DNA of 11,791 nucleotides from Poronia punctata. Its lineage: Eukaryota; Ascomycota; Sordariomycetes; Xylariales; Xylariaceae. The notes beneath the pieces are model-generated. The model was not told the DNA's origin and did not search any database. It was given only the letters and a program-made list of their open reading frames with translations. Position numbers and translations under genes: made by a program. Every line of letters starts with the position of its first letter. Positions within the stretch are counted from its first letter, which is position 1. Location: positions 1-11,791 of the forward strand of contig MU401926.1 in the NCBI GenBank assembly GCA_022579005.1, read 5' to 3'. Positions 1 to 9,902 of this stretch are shown here, piece by piece.

Positions 1-320
1 AAATAATAGCTAATTATATAAATACTTTTGCTTAGCAACTTTAATTACTTTTATTAAGCTTTTAAATAATATAATTAACTTAATGCTTAACTAAGCACTA
101 AAAGTAAACTTATTAATATTTATTATATTAATAATATAGTTAGTAACTTAATATAAAGTTTTATTAAAATAAAAAGGTTTTATATTTAAGCTAGCTATAC
201 TTTAGCAACTTTTATTAATTATATTATTTATATTTAATATTATTATTTTAAATGCTTTTACTATGCTTACTTAAAACTTAGATTTTAAAAATTTGCTTAT
301 AAAAATATACTTTAAATAGC

Positions 321-348
321 TATATAAAAGCACGCTTGCTTTTTTATA
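321..348. repeat. Imperfect hairpin, GCA/TGC arms
   Basis: Arms AAAAGCA (326-332) and TGCTTTT (337-343) pair perfectly around the loop CGCT. After one T/T mismatch the pairing resumes for four more bases on each side (321-324 with 345-348). It contains CpG and GCA, contexts largely erased elsewhere. No function can be assigned; it could be the remains of a transposon terminus or chance. Confidence 0.45.
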
Positions 349-504
349 AACTAAGCATATTTTTAATTTAAACTTAAATATTTTATATTTTTTAAAACTA
401 AATACTAATAGTTTTTATAGCTTTATAAACTTATATAATAAAAATAGTAACATATTATAGTATTAATATAAGCTAAGATATTTAATTAATATAGCGCTTT
501 AAGT

Positions 505-542
505 TTGCTACTAAAAATAGCTTTTTAATAAAAAAGTAGCAA
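505..542. repeat. Inverted repeat, 8-bp arms
   Basis: TTGCTACT (505-512) is the exact reverse complement of AGTAGCAA (535-542), with a 22-nt interior. The interior itself contains an A5...T5 mini-stem around TAGC. This is one of several stems in the window built from ACT/AGT triplets, the contexts that survive decay best. Function is unknown and chance origin is possible. Confidence 0.4.
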
Positions 543-1612
543 TTACTTTAAAGCATTTTATAAAAACTTATTATTTTAATTCTTGCTTTAAGTATTTATT
601 TATAGTTATTAAGCTTATATAAAGATTTTATTTTATAAAAACTTAGGCTTAAAATAAAGCTACTTATAACTTATAATAAAAAAAGGCTATTTATAATTAA
701 ATGCTAGCATATTTTATTTTAAGGTTTTATAAAAAAGCTTATTAATATATTATAATAGTTAATTATTTTTAAATAGTAGCTTTTATTATTAATAGCTTAA
801 AAATATTAAAATAAAGCATTATATAAATTAAAAAAAAGTTATAGCAAGTTTATAAAACTATATTTTATATATTGCTTATATTATAATATATTATAATTAT
901 GTTTTTATTAATATAGTAAAAAGGTTAAAAATATAAAATACTTTATATTATTTATGTTATTTACTTATTTAAAGTTTTAAACTAGCTAATACTTTTAACT
1001 ACTAATATTTTTAGCAAATATAAGCCTTAAAATATTATTACTATTTTAATAGTACTTAAAAAAATAGTTAAAATTTGCTTTATAAAAAAAAAAACTGCTT
1101 TAAAAAAACAAAATTAATATAAAGCTACTTATTTTTAAACTTTTAAAACTACTATAACTAGGTTTACTAGTTTAAATATTTATAGTACTTTAAAAGCACT
1201 TTTATATTTGCTATTTAGCATAGCCCTATTTACTTTTTTATAAAAAGATTATAAGTTAATAAGTACTTTATTTAAATTATTAATAGTATGCTTATTTAAA
1301 AAAAAGCTTTTTATTAATAGCTACTATAGCTTAAAATTAAAAAATTTACTAGTTAAAAAGTTTTAAAAAAAAGCGCAACAGTATTTAACTTATTATAAGC
1401 TTTATAGTTTTTTTATAAAAGTAAAAGAATATATACTTAAATTTACTATTAAAAATATTATATTATAGCATTATTAGTAAAGCATACTAAAGCAATTTGC
1501 TATTAGTATAAGTATAGGTTTAGCTACTACTTTATATTATAAAGTTAATAAGACTTTTTTTTAGTATATAACTTACTTTTAGCTTATTTATTTTTGTAAG
1601 TAAAAAAATTAA

Positions 1613-1626
1613 GCATAGTACTATGC
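1613..1626. repeat. Perfect 14-bp palindrome
   Basis: GCATAGTACTATGC reads the same on both strands with no interruption. The flanking bases do not extend it. A palindrome of this type could be a protein-binding site, a relic terminus or a chance product of the restricted word set left by decay. The sequence does not decide between these. Confidence 0.5.
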
Positions 1627-1686
1627 AAATATAAAAGCTTTTAACGCTATAATAGCTAAAACAAAGTTATAGCAACTAAAGTAAGC

Positions 1687-1703
1687 TACTACTAAAAGTA
1701 GTA
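1687..1703. repeat. Short hairpin, TACTACT/AGTAGTA arms
   Basis: Perfect 7-bp arms TACTACT (1687-1693) and AGTAGTA (1697-1703) flank a 3-nt AAA loop. The same arm sequence recurs at 4145-4161 and, in reversed order, at 5270-5287. Confidence 0.45.
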
Positions 1704-1819
1704 ATAAGCAATTTTAATAAATAAGACTTTTAATAGCTTTAAATAGCTATAAAAGGCTTATTAAATAATAAAACAATAAAGGCATTATATTAATTTTATT
1801 AAAAAAAAAAGTTTTTATA

Positions 1820-2059
1820 ATGCGTTAATTTATTTTAGCTTTAAAAGTGCTAAAAATAGCAACTTTTTTAGCTAAAAAAGATTATAACGTAATTAATATA
1901 CATGCTAGTTATGTTTTATATTATAAAGTAGCTATAAAACTAAAAGAAAATAGCTTGATTTTTATTTTTATATATATAGCCTTTATTTTTGCATTGCTTT
2001 TTAAACCTAAATATTTAGCTATTTATTATATATACAATATACTAAGTTATGCTTTTTAA
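1820..2059 (+). pseudogene. Decayed coding relic, possibly transposase N-terminus
   Basis: This is the longest open stretch in the window. The reading frame has an ATG at 1820-1822, a TAA at codon 3 (1826-1828; CAA-to-TAA is an expected RIP product), then 76 sense codons to a TAA at 2057-2059. The only in-frame alternative start is a GTG at 1847, not a normal fungal start, so the 70-codon version from GTG is probably not a real gene. The translation is rich in I, F, Y, K, as any AT-rich frame would be, and its hydrophobic codons 47-60 need not mean a membrane protein. Some spacing resembles the DNA-binding end of Fot1/pogo-type transposases: an aliphatic helix at codons 4-12, YNV at 22-24, a KPK at 62-64, and, past the stop, NLVNAF from 2099. 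No catalytic DDE motif could be followed downstream. I infer a dead transposase only weakly; an unrelated chance open frame remains possible. Confidence 0.25.
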
Positions 2060-3392
2060 AATATTTTTATAAAGCTATAATTAATGTAAAGCCTTTAAAA
2101 CCTAGTTAATGCGTTTACTTTAGCTAGACCTTTTTTAGTGTAAAGTTAAAGTGATTTTTAGAAATCTTTAATTTTTATTGCAATACTAGTAAAAATATAG
2201 CATATAGTAATTTAAAAGTAAAATAAAAGTTAGTACTACTTTAAAACTGCTACTATAACGCAATTACGTAGCTATTTAGTATATTGCTAAATATTGCTTA
2301 GTTTTAGCTTTGCTTAATTAAATAAGTTATGCTAGTTAATTTTAAACTGTTTTTTAGCAATAAAATAAGTAAATATTAAAATATTTAATTAAGCTGCTTT
2401 TTAAAGCATATTATGCTTAGGACGTACTATTTTGTTTACTAAAATAATAAATTTATTTATTATTTTAGCTTTAATGCTTTATAGTAATTTAATATATTTA
2501 GCGTTAAAAAAGTTATAAAAAACATTATATAAGTAATATATATAAGCGCTTTAAAATAAGCAAAAGTTAATAATAAAAATAAAAAAAAAGTTTAATATAA
2601 TATTGTTTTTTACTTATTTTTAATAAGCTATAAAGTTTTAAAAGCATTATAAACTTATATTTTAACTCTTTTAAACCTAAAAAAACAGTTTATATTAATA
2701 AACTTAATAATAGCAAAAAGATTTTAAAAAATAACGTATTTTTTAAAATAAAAATGCTTAGCTTTAAACATAATATATTAATAGCCTTGCGCTTTGCTAA
2801 TATTAATAAATAGCATAGTTAAATTATTAGCTTTTTAAGCAAGAACCTTTTTAAAATTAATAACGTTAAAAAATGTTAGTAGCTTATTATGCTAAGTAGC
2901 TATTTATAAAAAAAAGTAGTTTATTATAAGGTTAGAGTATAGCTAAAGCTATTTAAATAGTAACTTATTTATTTTATAACTAATATATTATAAATAGTTA
3001 GTATTATTTATAAAGTTAATATAATTAGTTTTTTATAAAAACTTAAAAAAGGCAATAAAAGTTTAATTAATTATATAATAGCTACTAAAAAAAATTTAGC
3101 TAAGTTTATTATAGTACTTAATAGTTTTTTAACTTTAATATTAATATTATTGCTAATAATACTTATTAATAGCTAATGCTAAACTAGCTTCTTTACGTTA
3201 CAATAGCTTTAGTAACGTTATTAAAAGCATACTTATTGTTTTTTAGCTAAGCTATTATGCTTATAAATTAATAATATTAAAAAAGTTGCTTTATAATTAT
3301 ACTATTTAATATTTTGTACTATACTATCTATTTTAAGGGCTATACTTATTAAAAAAGGTTAATTTTAGCGTTTTTAACTAATATTATAACAA

Positions 3393-3409
3393 AAGTAGTA
3401 AAACTACTT
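3393..3409. repeat. Short hairpin, AAGTAGT/ACTACTT arms
   Basis: Perfect 7-bp arms AAGTAGT (3393-3399) and ACTACTT (3403-3409) enclose an AAA loop. It belongs to the same ACT/AGT-armed set as 1687-1703, 4145-4161 and 5270-5287. Confidence 0.4.
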
Positions 3410-3801
3410 ATTTTAGCTATATTTTTAAATAGTTTTATATTAATACTAACTTAAACAAGTAAAACTTATAAAAACTACAATATAATTAGTTTTTATTAAG
3501 TAATTTTAATTTAATTATTAACGTAAGCAATAAAGGGAAAATATATAAAATAAGCAATTTTATAAATAGTGTTACTTATTGCTTTTATAGCAAAGGCAAC
3601 CTTATATGCAGCTTTGCTTAGCTTATATAAAGCTATATTGTTAGCAAGCTTTACTAAGTTTTTAAATTTATTTAAAAAGGCATTAAGCTAGTTAGTAAGC
3701 TTAGCAATATTTAGTAGTTAAAGTGCTATAGTTTTTTTTTGCTTTATATTAGTATAGCAAGCTAAATATATATAATAATAAGTAAAAATAACTAAATATT
3801 T

Positions 3802-3828
3802 AAAAAAAAAAAAAATATAAAAAAAAAA
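3802..3828 (+). repeat. Double A-tract, possible LINE poly(A) relic
   Basis: A run of 14 A (3802-3815), then TAT, then 10 A (3819-3828). The tract is bracketed by the word AAATATTTA at 3794-3802 and 3826-3834. A long A-tract at the right edge of a decayed repeat could be the 3' tail of a non-LTR retrotransposon inserted on the + strand, but no reverse transcriptase could be identified upstream. The bracketing word is AT-only and nearly palindromic, so it is weak evidence for a target-site duplication. Slippage in AT-rich DNA explains the tract equally well. Confidence 0.3.
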
Positions 3829-4031
3829 TATTTAAGCGTATAAAAAGTAAAAGATTATATAAGCAAAGGTATTTTTACTAATTTTAATACTACTGTAGCA
3901 AATTATATAAGTAAGTAAATAATTATACTTTTACTAATTATTTTTATAAAATATAGCAGCTTGCTTTTTTTGCTTTTAATTTTAACTTAGTTATAGCTTG
4001 CTTTTGTTTTTATAATTTTTAAAACTGCATA

Positions 4032-4171
4032 TATAGTTATAATTAGTAATTAGGTTGTTTAAAACATAACTAGTATATATAATAAAAGCATATTTTTAAA
4101 TAGCCTAAATAAAAGTAAATAATATATAAAAGTAAAAACCTAACTACTACTATTAGTAGTATATAACTATA
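4032..4171. mobile_element. Degraded inverted repeat of MITE-like size
   Basis: The left arm (4032-4056) has TATAGTTATA followed by a block ending TAGTAATTAGGTT. The right arm (4137-4171) carries the reverse complements in mirrored order: AACCTAACTACTA (4137-4149; 12 of 13 bases match) and TATAACTATA (4162-4171; 10 of 10). The right arm holds about 10 extra bases, made largely of a local palindrome. The arms enclose 80 bp with no coding capacity. Two matching blocks in consistent order argue for a real inverted repeat, the layout of a small non-autonomous DNA transposon after decay. I cannot define termini or a target-site duplication, so a fold-back repeat of another origin is possible. Confidence 0.4.
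4145..4161. repeat. Palindrome, TACTACTA/TAGTAGTA arms
   Basis: Perfect 8-bp arms (4145-4152 and 4154-4161) surround a single T. It lies inside the right arm of the larger inverted repeat and accounts for most of that arm's extra length relative to the left arm. Confidence 0.5.
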
Positions 4172-4206
4172 ACTTATAGCTAAAATAAAGTTATAATATA
4201 ACTTTA
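4167..4206. repeat. Two adjacent palindromes
   Basis: CTATAACTTATAG (4167-4179) has perfect 6-bp arms around one C. TAAAGTTAT (4186-4194) and ATAACTTTA (4198-4206) are perfect 9-bp arms around AAT. With 4145-4161 they form three palindromes in a row within 62 bp, the densest such cluster I noticed in the window. Confidence 0.5.
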
Positions 4207-7200
4207 ACCTAATAAAGTACTTAGTATTATAAAAAACTTTAAATACTTAAACTAGAGTATTTAACTAATAAGTAATAATATATAATATAAAAATCTTGCT
4301 TTGCTTTATTATATAAAACACTATATTAAATAAATATATAATACTATAAAGTTATTAAATACTATTAAAAGCGTTAGTTTTTTTTAAACGTTAAATTAAA
4401 TATAGCTTGTTTTACTTATATAGTAATAAAAAGTTTATTAATATATAAATATATAATAAAACTATATATAAGTATAGAATTTAATAATTAAAAAAGCTTT
4501 AAACTATATATAAAGCTTTTTAACTATTTATATAATTGCTAATTGCTAACTATAAAGCTAAAACTATTTAATATACCTTTAACTATATAATATGCTTTCT
4601 AATTTTTTTATAACGCTATTATAGCTTAGTTTATTAATTTTTAGCTTAATTTTTACTATTATACTTGCTAGTATATAAACTATAATATAGCATAATAAAA
4701 GCTATAAATTAAGCATATTTACCTTTTTTAAAAAATTTTAAAAACTTTAGTTTTATTTTATATTTTAAAAGCTTATAATATTTTTTAAGTTTTAACTAAG
4801 CTATTAATATTTTTTAGCAAGTAAGTTAACATTTTATTATAACTTTTAATAAGCTAGCTTTTTATTATTAAAAAAAAAGTTTACTTATTATAATTTATAT
4901 ACTATAAAAATATATTTAAAAAAGTTTAGCTAATTTTAATAGTTTAGTGCTTTTAACTAAAGTTACTAAATATTATAACTTTATAATTATAAAATAGTTT
5001 AAAAAACTAAATAAAGTTATAAAAAGTATACTTTTAGCTAATAGTAAGTTTTTTAAGCCCTTTATTAAAGCTAACTAAAGCAATATAATTAAAGTTAAAG
5101 TTTATAACGCTATTAAAAACCTTTAAAAAAAAAACTGCAATTTACTAGTATAAAGTCTTTTAAAAAAATACCTTTTAATATAATAGTATTTTATTTATTT
5201 ATTAATATTTTATTACTTTTAATAAAACTTTTATTTATAAGTTTTAAGCTAAAGTTTATAATATAAGTTAGTAGTATGCTTACTACTTAGCTTAATATAT
5301 TAATAGCTTATTTAGGCCTTTTCTTATTTATAAGTAAGTTTAATAAAAGCGTAAGCTAAAGCAATTAGCTAACTTTAAAAAACTTAAAATATTTTAATAT
5401 AATATTAATCTAAGTCTTATTATGTTAATAATTAAGCTTTTTAAAAATTAGATTTAAGTTAATTATAAAGTATATTTAATAATAAATTAAAGCAATTATA
5501 TATACGTTAAATACTTTAATAGCTTACTAGCACTTTATTATATACTTTTTAGCTTTTTTTTTATAGGCAATAACCTTATTAATAAAAAAATGCTTTATAA
5601 TTATAAACTTGTTTAAAATAGCACAAAATATATAAAAAATAAAATTACTAAAGCATAATTTAGATTTTAAACTAATAAAATATATTTTTTCCGTCTTATT
5701 AACATAAAAGGTTTTAAATTTTAAAAGTTTTTTATTAATAACTATAACTTAATTATAGTTATAAATAACTTTGTTTTAGTAAAGCCTTATAAGACTAAGG
5801 TAGTTACTTTAAATAATAAGTAAAAATTAAACATTTTAATAAAAGCTACTAGCAAACTTAAAAATATAGTTTAAATAAAATTTAATTTAAACCTTGTTTG
5901 CTTTAAAGTCTTTTTTAATTAACTAAACGCTACTATAGTAATATTTTACTTAAAAGCTAATAAAACTTAAAAGCTAATGTTAATTATTGCTAACTAAAAA
6001 TTAAATAATTATATAAATATAATTATTTTTTATAAAAGGCTTGATTTTAAAAAATAGCTAATAATAGAAGTATAAAACCTTTTAAGCTAAACTGTGCTCT
6101 TATTTTTAAAAACACTTAAACTACTTAATATTACTATTAATATTAATATTATAATTAGCTTTAATATAACTAAAAACAAGTTATATTATATTAACAACTT
6201 AACTTATTATCCTAACTATAAGCAAGTTTATTTTTTATTTGCTTTTTTTAACAAAACTAGCTAATATAATAAAAACTAAAAAACTTTTTTTATAAAATAT
6301 TTACTATAAAAAAACAAATTATTTAAATAAGCCTTAGTAAAATATTATTAATATTAATAGTATAAAAAGTATTAAACTTATAGTTAAAAACTACTACTTT
6401 ATAATATATAATATATATTTTTATAAAACTAAAAGCTTTTAAGTTTTTATTAAAAAAACTAATAAATAAAATAGTATTACTATAAATTTAAAAAATCTAT
6501 AGCAGCAAAATAAGTACTAAATAGGTTTTAAAAGCTTAAAAAAGCTAACTTTTATAGTATTGCAATAAAATGTAAACAATTTTAGGATTTAGCCTTTTTA
6601 CTATTATTTTATTTTTTACTTTAGCGCAAAACTAATTATTAATATACTAGTAAGTAATAAAGCTTCTTTTAAAAAAATGTTTTTAAATACTAGCTAACTA
6701 ACTATTTATTAACAATAATAACTTAAGTTAATATAAAATAGCTAAATTTTTAAAATAATGCAATAAATATATAAAGTATAAAATAATTATGCTATAACTT
6801 ATAAAGTCCTTTAAATTAATTTTAGTTTAAAACTTAAGCAATAGTTAAAGCATATAATAAATTATATAAAAAGTATACTATAATTATTAGCATATACTAT
6901 TTAGGTTTTAAAGTCTAGCTAGCTTAAATAGTTTATACTTATTATTTTATTTTTATTATTTATATTAAAGTTATATATTTATTTTTTTAACTTTTATAAA
7001 TTTTAAATTTTAAAAGTATAGCATAATAAGTAATAAATAATTAATTATTTAAATAAGTTACGCTTTTTTATTTTAAATTTTAATTTATATAAAAAGATTA
7101 TATAACTTATATTTTAGCTTTAAACTTTTTATTTTAAATATTATAACAAATATAGTTTAGCTTTTTATATAACTATAAAAAGTTAATATTATTTATAAGC

Positions 7201-7560
7201 TTAGTACTAACTTTTATACTGTTTATATTAAAGTTTAAAATATTATTTAAAATAGCAAATTTTTAGCTATATAGATTTAAGTTTTTTAAAAGTTGCTAGT
7301 ATTTTTAACTTATATTTTAAGTTGCTACTAAGCCGTTTTTTAACTAAAATAGCTTAAGTATTTTTAAATATTTAAAAAATTAATCTTATAAAGGCTTAAG
7401 CGTTATAATTAATTTATATATAATAATAAAAAAGTTTTTAAAGCATACTTATATATATAAGTTAAATATTTTTTATATTAAGTTAAACTAAGTAGCTAAA
7501 AATATAAGCTTTTATACTTTAATTATAGTATATATGCTTAAAAATATGCTAATACTTAAC
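4207..7560. other. Long gene-free decayed stretch
   Basis: Stops in all frames leave nothing longer than short peptides. Scanning for transposon motifs gave only isolated fragments in scattered frames, none with supporting neighbours (see rejected items). The hairpin at 5270-5287 is listed separately. A small spot at 5690-5696 keeps unusual CC/CG/TC content for the region. I see no RNA gene, element boundary or promoter. Confidence 0.6.
5270..5287. repeat. Short hairpin, AGTAGTA/TACTACT arms
   Basis: Perfect 7-bp arms AGTAGTA (5270-5276) and TACTACT (5281-5287) around the loop TGCT. The arm order is reversed relative to 1687-1703 and 4145-4161. Confidence 0.45.
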
Positions 7561-8480
7561 AGCATAACTAAGCTAATATATTAGTAAATAAGTAAATAAA
7601 GGCTTTAAATAAAAGTTATAAGCATAAAAACTACTACAAAGTTTATAAAGCTATTAAAACTAGCGCTAAAAATATTAAAGTTTAACTAAATAAATAAGTT
7701 TTAATAATATACTATATTATAAAAAAACAGCTTTTAAAAAGCTATAAGCAAATTATATTATATAAAAGTAAAAATAGCAATAAAAATTGTAAATATTATA
7801 TTAAACGCTAACAATACTTATAAAAAAACCTTTTACTACTATAAAAAAAAACTTAAAAGTTATAATATAAAAAGTCTAATAGCAATTTTACTTATGCTTA
7901 TAACTATAATATTAAATAGTTAAGCAATATAGTTTAGCTTTATAATATATAAAGCTTGGTTTTAGCTTAAATAAAACACGTGCTGCGTGCTTTTATTATA
8001 TTTAATAAAGTTAATAAAAACTATAAGTGCTATAAATAATATTTAAAAATTATAATGCTATAAGCAATATATAAGCTATAAGCGTTTAACTTAGCTTTTA
8101 AAATAATAACTATTTATTTATAATATTTTATTATTATAAACAAATTTAAAAAACTTTTAACTTATTTAAATTATTACTATAAATATATTATTAAGTTTAG
8201 TACCTTTTATGCTGATATGCGCTTAAAAATGTAAAATAATAAATAAAAGTAATATTTTATATTAAACTAAAAAAATTATAATAATTTCCTTTTTTTTATT
8301 AATATTTAAAAGTTTTATTGCTATTAAAGTAAAAAAAGCTATTATAAGGCAATAAAAATAGTGATAGCTAAAAGCTAAAGTAAGTAAAACAATAACCGTA
8401 ACTAATAAAAAAATAAAATAATAAAATACGTAAGAAAACTATATAATAATAAAATATTAAATATATGACTTAGTAATTAA
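7561..8480 (+). other. A-rich (+ strand) decayed stretch, possible sense-strand relic
   Basis: The + strand is strongly biased to A over T here: in 7621-7860 I count 128 A against 73 T. Coding strands are often purine-rich, and one-sided G-to-A change adds A to one strand, so this may be a former gene read left to right. No protein family could be recognised: stops are frequent and the readable pieces are lysine/asparagine/tyrosine-rich low-information peptides. The stretch contains the GC-richest spot noticed in the window (7977-7990). Confidence 0.3.
7972..7995. repeat. GC-rich hairpin containing CACGTG
   Basis: The left arm TAAAACACG (7972-7980) pairs with the right arm (7986-7995) through nine base pairs with one bulged C at 7990. 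The loop is TGCTG. Ten of the 14 bases at 7977-7990 are G or C, including two CpG, against roughly 10-18% G+C in the rows counted. The CACGTG hexamer is an E-box, but there is no gene beside it to regulate, so I do not call it an operator. A conserved or recently acquired spot, or chance, are all possible. Confidence 0.4.
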
Positions 8481-8640
8481 AATTATATAACCTTAAACAG
8501 CTTAAGTATAGCATAGTAATATTTTCTTATTATTTTTATTAATAAGTAATTATAATTATACTTGCTTATAAACGCTTAGCAGTACTATTAACATTTGCAT
8601 CTTATAAAAGAGCGCAATTATATACATAAAAACTTTACTT
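8280..8640. other. Patch with milder mutational decay
   Basis: About seven TpC/GpA dinucleotides and two CpG (in CCGTAA and ACGTAA contexts) occur in 8281-8640, compared with none of the TpC/GpA class in 240-base samples at 1-240 and 3601-3840. There is still no open frame. This may be unique or younger sequence that received fewer mutation cycles. It grades into ordinary decayed DNA on both sides. Confidence 0.35.
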
Positions 8641-8709
8641 TTTAAAATAATACTAAGCTAAAAAAAATATAATATTAATAATACAAATTAAAAAAATACA
8701 ATAATTAAT

Positions 8710-8747
8710 TAACTACTTTTTTATTTTTTAATTAAAAATAGTAGTTA
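8710..8747. repeat. Inverted repeat, TAACTACT/AGTAGTTA arms
   Basis: Perfect 8-bp outer arms (8710-8717 and 8740-8747) enclose a T-rich/A-rich interior of 22 nt that can add four more pairs after one T/T mismatch. It is another member of the ACT/AGT-armed set and has no assignable role. Confidence 0.4.
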
Positions 8748-9580
8748 GCAACAATTTAATTTTAAACATTAAAACTAACCCTTTTACATACTTTCTTTTT
8801 ATTTACATAATTAATATATAATAATACTAGTTAATAACAACTACTAAATAGCAATTATATAAAATATATATTAAATATAATTAAATATACTAGTTTATAG
8901 TAGCTATAGTAGTAAAACTATATAATAAAAAAAAAATTAGTATATATATTATTAAAATTAAAACCTAGTTAAAGTTTTATATAATAAAAAAAGCTTGCAT
9001 ATAATAAGTAATAAAATAACGCTTTATTATTAAATATAAAGATAATAGCCTTTTTAATAGCTTTGCTAGCTTGCGTAAATATAGCTAGTTTAAGCTAATA
9101 GCTACTTATTATATATGCAAACTTTTAACAGTAGCTATTACAAGTAAAACATTTTTAAAAAACCTTAAAGTAGCATATATCTTAAAGCGCTAAGCTTTTA
9201 AACAATAGTTTTTAAAATCTACCTTTTATATAATAAGCTACATATATAAATAACTATATATAATATTGTTTAACATTATACAATATTATTATACTTTATT
9301 ACTATAGCTAGTAATAACATATATAACTATATTAAATTTAACCGCTTATATAAGTTATAACCTTATTAAATCCAGTATTTTAACAACTTTGTTACTACTT
9401 ATACAGCATATTATTAAGTATTTTATATAATATATATTGCTATTCTTTATATATTAAGCAAGTTAATCTTTTTAATAGCCCTATACTACCTTATAAATAT
9501 ATAGTATAAGTAGTTAAAATATAAACATTAGTTTTAAACGCCTTTATTTTACTACTTTTAGCTAAAGTAAATTAAATATT

Positions 9581-9600
9581 AAAAAAAAAGAAAAAAAAAG
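9581..9600 (+). repeat. Two tandem copies of A9G
   Basis: Nine A then G, repeated twice, followed by CAAAGC. This is a simple A-tract with a regular interruption, probably produced by slippage. Such a tract disfavours nucleosomes but no function is shown here. Confidence 0.5.
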
Positions 9601-9715
9601 CAAAGCTTTTATAAAAAAAAAACTACTTTATTAAACCTTTACTATATATACTTATAGCATATAAGTAACAAAAACTTTAATTTAAAGCTAAAAATATAAG
9701 CTTATAGCAGTTTTA

Positions 9716-9744
9716 TAAGCACAAAATATAAATTAAAGTGCTTA
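9716..9744. repeat. Inverted repeat, TAAGCAC/GTGCTTA arms
   Basis: Seven-base perfect arms TAAGCAC (9716-9722) and GTGCTTA (9738-9744) enclose a 15-nt AT-only loop. CAC/GTG words are uncommon in this decayed DNA, so their pairing is mildly notable; function is unknown. Confidence 0.4.
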
Positions 9745-9902
9745 CAAACTTAAAAAAAACATTATAAGTAAAAAAAAATTAGTTTGCTAAAAAATTAGTA
9801 TTATTTATTTTAAATCCTAATAACTACTTATATAAAATTAATACTAGTTTTATAATACTTAAATTATTAAATCTTTTGTTAAATTAAATATATTAAAGCT
9901 TT

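Larger units (their letters stand above)
1..1819. other. Gene-free decayed stretch, no recognisable element
   Basis: I see no open frame of useful length, no RNA gene and no clear transposon end here. The stretch holds several small hairpins listed separately (321-348, 505-542, 1613-1626, 1687-1703) and two A-runs (1084-1094 and 1801-1810). Almost all C residues sit in GC, ACT or GCA contexts, as in the rest of the block. TpC and GpA are absent from the first 240 bases. Confidence 0.7.
2060..4031. other. Gene-free decayed stretch, possible element interior
   Basis: In-frame reading from the relic at 1820 meets frequent TAA/TAG and no convincing transposase catalytic motif. The first 115 bases (to about 2175) keep several GpA/TpC dinucleotides, fewer of which survive further on. 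From 3601 to 3840 there is no TpC or GpA at all. The only discrete structures I can name are the hairpin at 3393-3409 and the A-tract at 3802-3828. No RNA genes or element boundaries are visible. Confidence 0.6.

Noticed and set aside
1847..2059. A 70-codon gene starting at the GTG at 1847
   Set aside because: GTG is not a normal start in fungal nuclear genes, there is no ATG downstream of it in the frame, and the frame is open further upstream. I describe it instead as a broken relic beginning at the ATG at 1820.
4938..5085. Two forward frames resembling the region after the third catalytic Asp of pogo-type transposases, for example FFKPF near 5049
   Set aside because: The best-matching residues fall in different frames, key His and Pro residues are missing, and no upstream catalytic Asp motif could be followed. 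It may be a relic but cannot be supported by eye.
6247..6261. TTT AAC AAA ACT AGC, resembling a mutated FDETG motif of DDE transposases
   Set aside because: The surrounding frame shows no other transposase feature and the downstream sequence is dense in stops.
6883..6894. Minus-strand TAT-GCT-AAT-AAT, the exact product expected if a reverse transcriptase YADD box were mutated, with hydrophobic neighbours
   Set aside because: Similar YxDD-to-YxNN look-alikes occur in other frames near 3151 and 5418, and no other reverse transcriptase motif lies at the right distance. In DNA this rich in TAT, GCT and AAT the match is at chance level.
7977..7982. CACGTG as a regulatory E-box
   Set aside because: There is no gene or promoter nearby, and a single hexamer is not evidence of regulation.
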